Assembly: GCF_002001205.1 (NCBI RefSeq)
Contig: NZ_MUNZ01000117.1
Coordinates: 1-64,000 of the forward strand
Source of the DNA: Hydrogenophaga sp. A37
GTDB taxonomy: Bacteria > Pseudomonadota > Gammaproteobacteria > Burkholderiales > Burkholderiaceae_C
Reading direction: 5' to 3'
Length of the DNA stretch: 64,000 nt
Below the pieces are notes generated by a model, which was given only the letters and a program-made list of their open reading frames with translations, had not been told where the DNA came from and did not search any database. The position numbers and the translations under genes were made by a program. Shown one piece after another: positions 15,908 to 25,736 of the stretch. Within the stretch, counting starts at the first letter, position 1. The number at the start of each line of letters is the position of its first letter.

Positions 15908-16777
15908 TCACGCCATCGCGGACCGGTCCAGGACGGCGCTGGCGCTGTCCTGGGGCCGGCCGGCCTGCAGCGCCCGGGCCGGTTCGCGGGCTTGCAGCTG
16001 CGCGCGCAGCGCCACCACCCCCCCGATCATGATGAGCGCCGGCGGGCGCACCTGGTGGCGCAGCGCCAGCGCCGGCAGCTCGGCCACCGTGCCGGTGACG
16101 CAGCGTTCTTCGGGCATCGTGGCCTTTTCCACCAGCGCCGCTGGCGTGCCTGGCGGCAGGCCGTGGGCGAGCAGCTGGCGGCAGATCTCGGGCAGGTTGT
16201 TCACCCCCATGTAGAGCACCACGGTCTGGCGCGGGCGCGCGAGCATGGCCCAGTCCATGTCCAGGCCGTTGTCGTCGCGCGTGTGGCCGGTGGCCAGCAC
16301 CAGGGCGCAGGCGTGGTCGCGGTGGGTGAGCGGAATGCCCACCGACGCCGCGGCGCCCTGGGCGGCGGTGAGGCCGGGCACTACCGTGAACGGAATGCCT
16401 TCGGCGGCCAGGGCCTGGGCCTCTTCGCCGCCCCGACCGAAGATGTAGCCGTCGCCGCCCTTGAGGCGCAGCAGCGAACGGCCGCCGCGCGCCAGCTGGA
16501 CCATGAGGTCGATGATCGACGCCTGAGGCAGGGTGTGGCGCGAGGACTCCTTGCCCACGTAGATGCGTTCGGCATCGGGGCTGAGATGGTCGAGCACCGC
16601 CGGACTCACCAGGTGGTCGTAGAGCACCAGCGTCGCGGCCTGCAGCGCCTTCACGGCCTTGACCGTGAGCAGTTCCGGGTCGCCAGGGCCGGCACCCACC
16701 AGCGTGACGGTACCGGGCACCGTGCCCTGCGGGGAACGCTCGGGGAGCAGCAGATGGCCGAAGTGAACCAGGTTCAT
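15908..16777 (-). CDS. nirE: Uroporphyrinogen-III C-methyltransferase for heme d1/siroheme
   Basis: A 289-residue SUMT of the CobA/NirE type. It methylates uroporphyrinogen III twice (SAM donor) to precorrin-2, the entry to siroheme and heme d1. Motifs: VTLVGAGPGDPELLTV near 24, LVLYDHLVS, the GGDGYIFGRGGEE loop and LYMGVNNL. No CysG-type oxidase domain is fused. I chose ATG 16777 with GGAG 7 nt upstream; the frame open to 16978 would run through the nirS control region. Being divergent from nirS and sharing its Dnr-type site, it most likely serves heme d1 (NirE), though a general siroheme role (CobA) is not excluded. Confidence 0.88.
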   Translation of the reverse strand: MNLVHFGHLLLPERSPQGTVPGTVTLVGAGPGDPELLTVKAVKALQAATLVLYDHLVSPAVLDHLSPDAERIYVGKESSRHTLPQASIIDLMVQLARGGRSLLRLKGGDGYIFGRGGEEAQALAAEGIPFTVVPGLTAAQGAAASVGIPLTHRDHACALVLATGHTRDDNGLDMDWAMLARPRQTVVLYMGVNNLPEICRQLLAHGLPPGTPAALVEKATMPEERCVTGTVAELPALALRHQVRPPALIMIGGVVALRAQLQAREPARALQAGRPQDSASAVLDRSAMA

Positions 16778-16840
16778 GGGGGTGCTCCGTTCTCGTGGCG
16801 TTTCTTCTCTGGACGGGGCCCATTGTTCTGAGGCCCTGGT

Positions 16841-16872
16841 GGCCTGTCCTTGAACCAGTTCAAGGACAGGCC
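16841..16872. promoter_or_regulatory. Dnr/FNR-type site inside a long inverted repeat, between nirE and nirS
   Basis: The centre TTGAACCAGTTCAA (16850-16863) is a TTGAA-N4-TTCAA dyad like FNR/Dnr/Nnr boxes, and the same sequence, read on the other strand, lies before norC. Here the symmetry extends: the arm GGCCTGTCCTTGAA (16841-16854) is perfectly complemented at 16859-16872. It lies about 140 bp before nirS and about 75 bp before nirE, so one site could serve both. Confidence 0.78.
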
Positions 16873-16887
16873 GTGTGGCCGCCTTGA

Positions 16888-18720
<1,833 letters not shown>

Positions 18721-18811
18721 CTCCCCCCTGCGCCGCTTTGCGGCTTCCCCCCGGAGGGGGGACGGCCCTGGTGGCCCGGCAAAGCCGGTTCCACGGGGCC
18801 CTGGGGTGGGG
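18721..18811. repeat. GC-rich palindromic repeat between nirS and nirM
   Basis: A full copy of the repeat in direct orientation: a CGCCG/CGGC hairpin half (18731-18744), a CCCCCCGGAGGGGGG palindrome (18747-18761) and the core GGCCCGGCAAAGCCGGTTCC (18773-18792), ending in CCCTGG near 18802. It fills almost the whole nirS-nirM gap and may act as an mRNA-stabilising or partial-termination element. Confidence 0.82.
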
Positions 18812-18848
18812 TCATTTCGTCTTCGTTGTGCTTTTTCTGGAATTTCAA

Positions 18849-19163
18849 ATGAACAAAATTAATGTGTTGTTGCTGGCGTCGTTCATGGCGCTCGGGTCTG
18901 GTGCTGCGTTTGCCGATGGCGACGCTGCCTTGACCAAGTCCGGCTGCATGGCCTGCCATTCGAAGGACAAGAAGCTGGTCGGTCCTTCGTTCAAGGACAT
19001 TGCGGCCAAGTACAAGGGGCAGGACGTTTCGGCCAAGCTGTTCGAGAAGGTGCGCAAGGGCGGCTCGGGTGTGTTTGGCCCGATTCCCATGTCGCCCAAC
19101 GGCGCCGACAAGATCGGCGACGCCGATCTGAAGGACGCCATCGCGGTGATCCTCAAGTCCTGA
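18849..19163 (+). CDS. nirM: Cytochrome c551-type electron carrier
   Basis: A 104-residue periplasmic class I cytochrome c. The signal peptide ends AAFA-D (about 22-23), the heme site is CMACH (33-37), and the axial Met lies in FGPIPMSPN near 81. This is the size and shape of cytochrome c551, the usual electron donor to NirS. ATG 18849 has only a weak TGGA upstream. It is the second gene of the nir operon, after an intervening repeat. Confidence 0.9.
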   Translation: MNKINVLLLASFMALGSGAAFADGDAALTKSGCMACHSKDKKLVGPSFKDIAAKYKGQDVSAKLFEKVRKGGSGVFGPIPMSPNGADKIGDADLKDAIAVILKS

Positions 19164-19173
19164 GGCATTGATC

Positions 19174-19506
19174 TTGCGCACCGCCTTGTGTCTGCTGTCG
19201 CTGCTGCTGTGGGGCAACGCGCATGCCGCGCCGCCCGACGCGGCTCGCGAGCAGGCGCTGGTGCGCATGGTGCGGCAGGACTGCGGCTCGTGCCACGGCA
19301 TGCGCCTGACCGGCGGCCTCGGCCCGGCGCTCACGCGCGAAGCCCTGGCCGATGTCCCTCTTGAAAGCCTGGCCGCCGTGATCTTTCACGGTCGGCCCGG
19401 CACCCCCATGCCGCCCTGGCGCGCGATGCTCAGCGAGCCCGAGGCGCGCTGGATCGCACAACGCCTGCTCCAGGGCTTTCCTGAAGAAATGGTGAAAGCA
19501 CCATGA
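19174..19506 (+). CDS. nirC: Class I cytochrome c of the nir operon (NirC-like)
   Basis: A 110-residue exported c-type cytochrome: signal peptide to AHA (about 17), heme site CGSCH near 40, and likely axial Met in GTPMPPW near 78. NirC proteins are thought to donate electrons to heme d1 maturation or NirS. I chose TTG 19174 because GAGG (within the nirM stop) is 8 nt upstream; TTG 19168 is in frame but too close to that site. The stop overlaps the nirF start by 4 bp. Confidence 0.82.
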   Translation: MRTALCLLSLLLWGNAHAAPPDAAREQALVRMVRQDCGSCHGMRLTGGLGPALTREALADVPLESLAAVIFHGRPGTPMPPWRAMLSEPEARWIAQRLLQGFPEEMVKAP

Positions 19507-20696
19507 AGCGCCGTGAATGGCTGGCCGCTGCGGCCACCCTGTCTTCCATCGGCGCGCTGGGCCTGTTGCCCGGTTGCGCCTCACCCGTCTTGCGCGGCAC
19601 CGGCGACCTCGGTGTGGTCATCGGCCGCGCCAACGGCACGCTCTACCTCGTGGACACCACGGCCCAGGCGCTGATCGGCGAGGTGCCCGGCTTGGGCGAC
19701 CTTTCACACGCCTCGGTGGTGTTCTCGCGCGACGGCCTGTTTGCCTACGTGTTCGGGCGCGACGGTGGCCTCACCCAGGCCAACCTGCTGGAGCGCCGCA
19801 TCACGCGGCGTGTGATGCAGGCCGGCAATTCCATCGGCGGCGCGATCAGCGCCGACGGCACGCTGGTCGCGGCGCAGAACTACACGCCCGGCGGTGTGAA
19901 GGTGTTCGATGCGCGCACGCTGGAACTGCTGGCCGATATCCCCGCCGAGTACGCACCGGGCAAGTTGTCCCGCGTGGTCGGTCTGGTGGACTTGCCCGGC
20001 CGGCGTTTCGCCTACAGCCTGTTCGACGCCAACGCGATCTGGGTCACCGATTGTTCGGACCCGCGCCACCCCAAGACACAGAAGTTCGACAACATCGGCC
20101 GCCAGCCCTACGACGCGCTGGTCACGCCCAACGGCCGTCACTACATCGCCGGCCTGTTCGGTGAAGACGGTCTGGCCCAGCTGGACCTGTGGGCGGCAGA
20201 GCCCAAGGTCCAGCGCATCCTCGGTGGTTACGGCAAAGGCCAGGCGCCGCTGCCGGTCTACAAGATGCCGCACCTGCGTGGCTGGGCCGTGGCCGGGCGC
20301 CGCGCCTACCTGCCCGCCATCGGGCGGCACGAGGTGCTGGTGGTGGACACCGAGACCTGGGCCGAAGTGGGGCGCATTCCCGTGGCCGGCCAGCCGGTGT
20401 TCGTGATCGCGCGGCCCGACGGGCGCCAGGTCTGGGTGAATTTCGCCGTGCCCGATTACCACCGCGTGCAGGTCATCGACACGCAGAGCCAGCAGGTCGT
20501 GCAGACGCTGGAACCCGGCAAGGCCGTGCTGCACATGGAGTTCACCCCGCGCGGTGAAGCAGTGTGGATCAGCAGCCGCGACGACAACCGCGTGAGCGTC
20601 ATCGACACGCAGAACTTTGCCACCCGCGCGCGGCTGGACATGCCCGCGCCCAGCGGCATCTTCTTCACCGCGCGCGCCGCGCGGGTGGGGTTCTGA
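19503..20696 (+). CDS. nirF: Heme d1 biosynthesis protein NirF
   Basis: A 397-residue exported protein with NirS-like beta-propeller sequence but no heme c motif. The N-terminus has a hydrophobic stretch and a lipobox-like LLPGC (Cys about 25), suggesting a periplasmic lipoprotein. Family blocks include VVIGRANGTLYLVDT, NIGRQPYDALVTPNGRHYI and YKMPHLRGWAV. NirF is required late in heme d1 synthesis (it binds a d1 precursor and has been proposed to dehydrogenate it). Overlap with nirC by 4 bp shows coupling. Confidence 0.93.
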   Translation: MKRREWLAAAATLSSIGALGLLPGCASPVLRGTGDLGVVIGRANGTLYLVDTTAQALIGEVPGLGDLSHASVVFSRDGLFAYVFGRDGGLTQANLLERRITRRVMQAGNSIGGAISADGTLVAAQNYTPGGVKVFDARTLELLADIPAEYAPGKLSRVVGLVDLPGRRFAYSLFDANAIWVTDCSDPRHPKTQKFDNIGRQPYDALVTPNGRHYIAGLFGEDGLAQLDLWAAEPKVQRILGGYGKGQAPLPVYKMPHLRGWAVAGRRAYLPAIGRHEVLVVDTETWAEVGRIPVAGQPVFVIARPDGRQVWVNFAVPDYHRVQVIDTQSQQVVQTLEPGKAVLHMEFTPRGEAVWISSRDDNRVSVIDTQNFATRARLDMPAPSGIFFTARAARVGF

Positions 20697-20699
20697 AAC

Positions 20700-21725
20700 A
20701 TGGACGCCCGTTTGCGTCTGCTCAACGACTGGCAGCACGGCTTCCCGTTGTGCGCCGATCCATTTGGTGAGCTCGCCAGCGCAACCGGACTGGACCGCCC
20801 GACCGTGATCGAGACCCTGCGCCAGGCCCAGGACGATGGACGCGTCAGCCGCATCGGTGGCGTGTTCGCCCATGGCTCGGGTGGCGATGCGGTGCTGGTT
20901 GCCATGGCGGTGCCCGCGCACCGCATCGACACCGTGGCCGCCCTCGTTTCGGCTCACCCCGGCGTCAACCACAACTACCTGCGCGAGCACCACCACAACC
21001 TGTGGTTCGTGATGACCGGCGCCCACCGCGATGCGGTGGAAGCCGGCGTGGCCGAACTCGAAAGGGCGACGGATCTGCCGGCGCTGCGGCTGCGCATGCT
21101 GCGGCCCTACCGCATCGATCTCGGCTTCGATCTGCGCGGCGACACGGCACAGGCGCCGATGCGCCGCCCGGCAGGCGCACTGAACACAGCGCCCTTGCCG
21201 GCCGATCAATGGCCTCTGGCACGCCATGTTGAAGCGGGGCTGTCGCTGGTGGATCGACCGTTCGCTGCCTGGGCCGACGAACTCGATCGTGATGAAAGTT
21301 GGATCACACAACGCATCGGCTGCTGGCTGGCCGAGGGCCGGCTCAAGCGCTTTGGTGTGGTGGTGCGACACCACGAGCTGGGTTTTCACGCCAACGCCAT
21401 GACCGTGTTTGACGTGCCCAACGACCAGATCGACGCTTGCGGCATGGCACTGGCCGAACAGGTGGGCGTGACGCTGGCCTACCGCCGCGCGCGGGCAGGG
21501 GGCTGGCCGTTCAACCTCTATGCCATGGTGCATGGAACCCACCGCGATGCCGTGAAAGCGGTGATTGATCGCGTGACACATGCGGCCGGCCTGTCGCGGT
21601 TTCCGCGCGAAGTGCTGTTCTCCACGCGCCGGTTCAAGCAGACCGGCGCACGCCGTTTCCGTGGCTGGGCTTCGACCCCTGCCGTGGCCCCTTTGCCGGA
21701 GGTGCCCCATGCTGTCGCCGGATGA
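20700..21725 (+). CDS. nirDL: Fused siroheme decarboxylase subunit NirD-NirL
   Basis: A 341-residue fusion of two Lrp/AsnC-like halves: NirD-like about 1-155 (RVSRIGGVFAHGSGGDAVLVAM, HPGVNHNYLREHHHNLWFV) and NirL-like about 165-341 (RLKRFGVVVRHHELGFHANAMTVFDV, WPFNLYAMVHGTHRDAV). With NirG and NirH it decarboxylates siroheme to didecarboxysiroheme on the way to heme d1. The His-rich HHH loop near residue 97 corresponds to catalytic His positions of the decarboxylase. Fusion of D and L is known in several denitrifiers. It starts 3 bp after nirF and overlaps nirG by 17 bp. Confidence 0.9.
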   Translation: MDARLRLLNDWQHGFPLCADPFGELASATGLDRPTVIETLRQAQDDGRVSRIGGVFAHGSGGDAVLVAMAVPAHRIDTVAALVSAHPGVNHNYLREHHHNLWFVMTGAHRDAVEAGVAELERATDLPALRLRMLRPYRIDLGFDLRGDTAQAPMRRPAGALNTAPLPADQWPLARHVEAGLSLVDRPFAAWADELDRDESWITQRIGCWLAEGRLKRFGVVVRHHELGFHANAMTVFDVPNDQIDACGMALAEQVGVTLAYRRARAGGWPFNLYAMVHGTHRDAVKAVIDRVTHAAGLSRFPREVLFSTRRFKQTGARRFRGWASTPAVAPLPEVPHAVAG

Positions 21726-22209
21726 CGCCCGCCTCGTGAGCTTCCTGCACGGCGGCTTCCCGCTGAGCGACCGACCGTTCGCAGACGTCGCGGCGCAACT
21801 CGGCTGCAGCGAAGACGCGGTGATCGAACGCCTGCAGCGCCTGCTGTCGCACGGCGATCTCACGCGTTTTGGCCCGCTGTTCCAGATCGAGCGGGCGGGT
21901 GGCCGCTTCGTGCTGGCCGCCATGGCCGTGCCCGAAGAACGCTTCGATGCCGTGGCGAAACAGCTCGAAGGCATGAATGAGGTGGCGCACAACTATCGGC
22001 GCGAATCGGCCCACCCGGACCAGCCCGGCGCCACGCCGCTCAACATGTGGTTCGTGCTGGCGGTCGAGTCGGCCGAACAGATCGGGCCCGTGGTCGACCG
22101 CATCGAAGCGGCCACCGGTTTGGCGGTGTACGCCTTCCCCAAGGAGCGCGAGTTCTTTGTGGAGCTGAAACTGCCCTTGTTCGAGGGAGGCGCCCATGGC
22201 ACTCGATGA
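21709..22209 (+). CDS. nirG: Siroheme decarboxylase subunit NirG
   Basis: A 166-residue AsnC-like protein. Start ATG 21709 (MLSPDDARLVSFLHGGFPL) has GGAGG 6 nt upstream and lies 17 bp inside the nirDL end. Family marks include LTRFGPLFQIERAGGRFVLAAM, VAHNYRRES and LNMWFVL. It works with NirH and NirDL in the siroheme decarboxylase step. Its last 14 bp overlap nirH. Confidence 0.9.
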   Translation: MLSPDDARLVSFLHGGFPLSDRPFADVAAQLGCSEDAVIERLQRLLSHGDLTRFGPLFQIERAGGRFVLAAMAVPEERFDAVAKQLEGMNEVAHNYRRESAHPDQPGATPLNMWFVLAVESAEQIGPVVDRIEAATGLAVYAFPKEREFFVELKLPLFEGGAHGTR

Positions 22210-22678
22210 ACTCGACCGCCGCCTGATCCGCGCCACGCAGGCCGGCCTGCCGCTGGTGCCGCGGCCCTACGAAGCCGTGGGCGCCACGCTGGGCATCAGC
22301 GGCGAGCAGGTGCGCGAGCGCCTGCAGGCCATGCTCGACGCCGGCCTGATCCGCCGCATCGGCGCCGTGCCCAACCACTACCGCCTGGGCTTCACCGCCA
22401 ACGGCATGAGCGTGTGGGACGTGGCCGACGACGTGGTCGATGCGCTCGGCGAACGCATCGGCCTGCTGCCCGGCGTGAGCCACTGCTACCGCCGCCCAAG
22501 GCGCTTGCCCGTGTGGCCGTACAACCTGTTCGCCATGCTGCACGGCCGCTCGCGTGAAGAGGTGGAACAGCAGGCCAGCGAGATCGCTTCGATGCTCGGC
22601 AGCGCCTGCCGAGCGCACGACATCCTTTATTCGACCGCGATCCTGAAGAAGACCGGATTGCGGTTGACCGACTCCTGA
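22196..22678 (+). CDS. nirH: Siroheme decarboxylase subunit NirH
   Basis: A 160-residue AsnC-like protein with an N-terminal winged-helix-like part (LDELDRRLIRATQAGLPL) and the family stretch LIRRIGAVPNHYRLGFTANGMSVWDV, then HCYRRPRRLPVWPYNLFAMLHG. Part of the heme d1 siroheme decarboxylase. It overlaps nirG by 14 bp and is 15 bp before nirJ. Confidence 0.92.
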   Translation: MALDELDRRLIRATQAGLPLVPRPYEAVGATLGISGEQVRERLQAMLDAGLIRRIGAVPNHYRLGFTANGMSVWDVADDVVDALGERIGLLPGVSHCYRRPRRLPVWPYNLFAMLHGRSREEVEQQASEIASMLGSACRAHDILYSTAILKKTGLRLTDS

Positions 22679-22693
22679 AACGAAAGCCTCACC

Positions 22694-24049
22694 ATGTTTC
22701 GCATCAGCCAGTACATGCGCGAAATCGCCGAAGCCGAACAGACCGGCCGGTACCCGATACCTGCACCCCGCTTGCGGCAGCAGCCCGGGAGAAACGCATC
22801 CGACGCGAAGGGCAGCCCGACCCAGGACGCCGCCGGGCTGGCTTCGCCAGACGGCCAGCGTCGCCCCCTTGAGGGGGTCGGGCGAAGCCCGGCGGGGGTG
22901 GGCCCAGTTGTGATCTGGAATTTGATCCGCCGCTGCAACCTCACCTGCAAACACTGCTACGCGCTCTCCGCCGACCACGAATACGCCGGCGAGCTGAGCT
23001 GGAACGAAGTCGTGACGGTGATGGACGACCTCAAGGCCTTCCGCGTGCCGGTGCTCATCCTCTCGGGTGGCGAACCGCTGATGCGGCCCGACATCTTCGA
23101 CATCGCGGACCGCTCGCGTGCCATGGGTTTCTACACCGGCCTGTCCACCAACGGCACGCTGATCGACGCCCCCATGGCCGACCGCATCGCGGCGACAGGC
23201 TTCAACTACGTGGGCATCAGCCTGGACGGCCTGCGCGAGACGCACGACAAGTTCCGCCGGCTTGAAGGCGCGTTCGACCGCAGCCTCGCCGCCGTGCGCC
23301 TGCTGCACGTGCGTGGCGTGAAGGTGGGCCTGCGCTACACCATGACCGCGCTCAACGCGCACGACTTCGCGCCACTGCTGGACCTGATGCGCACCGAGCA
23401 GGTGGACAAGTTCTATTTCTCGCACCTCAACTACGCCGGCCGCGGCAACATCCACCGCGGCCAGGACGCGCAGCACCTCGCCACGCGCGAAGCGCTGGAC
23501 CTGCTCTTCGAGCGCGCATGGGACGCCGCCACCCGCGGGCTGGACGAGGAGTACGTGACCGGCAACAACGACGCCGACGGCCCCTACCTGCTGCAGTGGG
23601 TGCAGGCCCGCTTTCCGCGCTGGGCCGACGCGCTGCGCGAGCGCCTGGTGGCCTGGGGCGGCAACAGCAGCGGTGTCAACGTGGCCAACATCGACAACCT
23701 CGGCCACGTGCACCCCGACACCATGTGGTGGCACCACACGATTGGCGACGTGCGCCAGCGCCCGTTCTCACAGATCTGGAGCGACACCAGCGAGCCGCTG
23801 ATGGCGGGCCTGAAAGCACATCCCCGGCCGGTCGAGGGCCGCTGCGCCAGCTGCCGGCACTTCGTCCTCTGCGGTGGCAACACCCGCACCCGCGCCCAGC
23901 AACTCACCGGCAACCCCTGGGCCGAAGACCCGGGCTGTTACCTCACCGACGAAGAGATCGGCGCCTTGGCCGGCAGCGACGCGGGCCGCCTCGCGCTCAC
24001 GCCGTTCCGGAAAATTCATATCCTGCGCCAGGAGACCGACCATGTTTGA
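22694..24049 (+). CDS. nirJ: Radical-SAM heme d1 biosynthesis protein NirJ, with a repeat-derived N-terminal insert
   Basis: A 451-residue radical SAM enzyme that removes the two propionate side chains of didecarboxysiroheme to give the oxo groups of heme d1. The radical SAM cluster motif is CNLTCKHCY (about 81-89). The SPASM-type C-terminus has CASCRHFVLCGG (about 384) and later Cys near 415. The N-terminus is about 40 residues longer than usual: residues about 26-71 are encoded by a GC-rich palindromic repeat in frame between the normal start (MFRISQYMREIAEAEQTG) and VVIWNLIRRCNLTC. The core enzyme looks intact. Confidence 0.92.
   Translation: MFRISQYMREIAEAEQTGRYPIPAPRLRQQPGRNASDAKGSPTQDAAGLASPDGQRRPLEGVGRSPAGVGPVVIWNLIRRCNLTCKHCYALSADHEYAGELSWNEVVTVMDDLKAFRVPVLILSGGEPLMRPDIFDIADRSRAMGFYTGLSTNGTLIDAPMADRIAATGFNYVGISLDGLRETHDKFRRLEGAFDRSLAAVRLLHVRGVKVGLRYTMTALNAHDFAPLLDLMRTEQVDKFYFSHLNYAGRGNIHRGQDAQHLATREALDLLFERAWDAATRGLDEEYVTGNNDADGPYLLQWVQARFPRWADALRERLVAWGGNSSGVNVANIDNLGHVHPDTMWWHHTIGDVRQRPFSQIWSDTSEPLMAGLKAHPRPVEGRCASCRHFVLCGGNTRTRAQQLTGNPWAEDPGCYLTDEEIGALAGSDAGRLALTPFRKIHILRQETDHV
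22770..22907. repeat. Palindromic repeat copy inside nirJ, in frame
   Basis: An inverted-orientation copy inside the coding region: GCTGGCTTCGCCAG (22838-22851), then CCCCCTTGAGGGGG (22864-22877) and GGGCGAAGCCC (22880-22890). It keeps the nirJ frame and has no stop in the nirJ frame. Confidence 0.8.
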
Positions 24050-25736
24050 CACCTCGAAGAGGCCGTTTCGTGAGGTCTTGGCCAACGTCGCACGCGCCTC
24101 GCTGGTGCTGGGCCTGTGCTGGATGGGCGTGGACATGGCCAGTGCACAAACGTCGCCCAACGCCGCCGCGCTCTACACCCAGCACTGCGCCGCCTGCCAC
24201 GGCGAGCAGCGCACCGGCCTCATGGGCCCGGCGCTGCTGCCCGAGAGCCTGGAGCGCCTGCGCCCGGCCGAGGCGCTGAAGGTCATCGCGCAGGGCCGCA
24301 CCGCCACGCAGATGCCGGGCTTTGCCGCGCAGCTCAGCGCCGCCGACATCGCCGCGCTGGCCGCGCACATCCGCACCCCGGTGTCGCCCGTGCCCGTGTG
24401 GGCCGAGGCGGACATCCGCGCTTCGCGCACCTTCAACCCCGCGCCCGCGGGAGAGCCGGCGAAGCCGCTGTGGCGCGCCGACCCCATGAACCTCTTCGTG
24501 GTGGTGGAGGGCGGCGACCACCACATCAGCCTGCTCGACGGCGACCGCTTCGAGGTCATCACCCGCTTCCCCAGCCGCTTCGCGCTGCACGGCGGCCCCA
24601 AGTTCACGCCCGACGGCCGCTACGTGTTCTTCGGTTCGCGCGACGGCTGGATCATGAAGTACGACCTCTGGCGCCTGCGCGTGGTGGCCGAGGTGCGGGC
24701 CGGGCTCAACATGCGCAACGTCGCGGTCAGTGGCGACGGGAGGTGGGTCATGGCCGCCAACTACCTGCCGCACAGCGTGGTGCTGTTCGACGCCGACCTG
24801 AAGCTGCAGAAGACCTATGCGGCGGCCACGCTCGACAGCAGGCAGACCTCGCGTGTCTCGGCGGTGTACGACGCCACGCCGCGCCAGAGCTTCGTGGTCG
24901 CGCTCAAGGACATCCCCGAACTCTGGGAGATTTCGTACAACCCCAAGGCCGAACCCATCTACGACGGCCTGGTGCACGACTACAAGATGGGCGAGGCCAT
25001 CGCCAAGCCCGGTTTTCTCGGCGTGCGCCGCACGCCGCTGGACGAGCCGCTGGATGATTTCTTCTTCGACCAGAGCTACCGCCATGTGCTCGGCGCCACG
25101 CGCCCCAAAACGGCTGAGGGCTCGGCCACCGCTCAGGTGGTCAACCTCGACGCGCGCCGCAAGATCGCGGACCTGCCCATCGCCGGCATGCCGCACCTGG
25201 GCTCTGGCATCACCTTTGCGTGGAACGGCAGCACCGTGCTGGCCTCGCCGAATCTGGGTCATTCGCCGGGCCGCCCCAAGAATGACCGCCCCCCTTGGGG
25301 GGAGGGGCTCTCGAGCGAGACCCAGGGGGCCAACAGTTCTGCGGGCGCCATCGACGTCATCGACATGAAGACCTGGAAACCGGTCGCCACCATCCCGACG
25401 CCCGGCCCCGGCTTCTTCATGCGCAGCCATGAAAACAGCCGCTTTGCCTGGACCGATTCGATGATGAGCCCGACCGCGAAGGACACCCTGACCATCATCG
25501 ACAAGACCACGCTGCAACCCGTGGCCACGGTGAAGGAGCCCGGCAAGACGCTGGCCCACATCGAGTTCACGAAAGACGGCCGGTACGCGCTGGCCAGCGT
25601 GTGGGAGATGGACGGCGCGCTCATCGTCTACGACGCGCAGACCTTCAAGGAAATCAAGCGCCTGCCCATGAGCAAGCCGGTGGGCAAGTACAACGTGTGG
25701 AACAAGATTTCCAGATCTGAAGGCACATCACATTGA
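24042..25736 (+). CDS. nirN: NirN-type cytochrome c/d1 dihydro-heme d1 dehydrogenase, with a repeat-derived loop
   Basis: A 564-residue periplasmic NirS paralogue: signal peptide to DMASAQ (about 32), cytochrome c domain with CAACH (about 47-51), then a d1-type propeller. NirN carries out the last oxidation in heme d1 synthesis and passes the cofactor to NirS. ATG 24042 has AGGAGA 6 nt upstream and overlaps nirJ by 8 bp. Residues about 405-433 are Pro/Gly-rich, out of character for the propeller, and coincide with a palindromic repeat; normal propeller sequence resumes at AIDVIDMKTWK. Confidence 0.92.
   Translation: MFDTSKRPFREVLANVARASLVLGLCWMGVDMASAQTSPNAAALYTQHCAACHGEQRTGLMGPALLPESLERLRPAEALKVIAQGRTATQMPGFAAQLSAADIAALAAHIRTPVSPVPVWAEADIRASRTFNPAPAGEPAKPLWRADPMNLFVVVEGGDHHISLLDGDRFEVITRFPSRFALHGGPKFTPDGRYVFFGSRDGWIMKYDLWRLRVVAEVRAGLNMRNVAVSGDGRWVMAANYLPHSVVLFDADLKLQKTYAAATLDSRQTSRVSAVYDATPRQSFVVALKDIPELWEISYNPKAEPIYDGLVHDYKMGEAIAKPGFLGVRRTPLDEPLDDFFFDQSYRHVLGATRPKTAEGSATAQVVNLDARRKIADLPIAGMPHLGSGITFAWNGSTVLASPNLGHSPGRPKNDRPPWGEGLSSETQGANSSAGAIDVIDMKTWKPVATIPTPGPGFFMRSHENSRFAWTDSMMSPTAKDTLTIIDKTTLQPVATVKEPGKTLAHIEFTKDGRYALASVWEMDGALIVYDAQTFKEIKRLPMSKPVGKYNVWNKISRSEGTSH
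25255..25345. repeat. Palindromic repeat copy inside nirN, in frame
   Basis: GGGCCGCCCCAAG (25269-25281) followed by a C6-TT-G6 palindrome (25290-25303) and GACCCAGGGGGCC. The GGCCGCCCCAAG word reappears (as complement) in norD, marking a second subfamily of the repeat. It adds about 29 codons without breaking the frame. Confidence 0.72.

Noticed and set aside
18721-18848. Small gene between nirS and nirM
   Set aside because: The stretch is a palindromic repeat plus a short leader; no start with coding character.
19704-21992. 762-codon minus-strand frame opposite nirF-nirDL-nirG
   Set aside because: It spans three well-supported genes on the other strand and reads as Gly/His/Val-rich antisense sequence with no domain.
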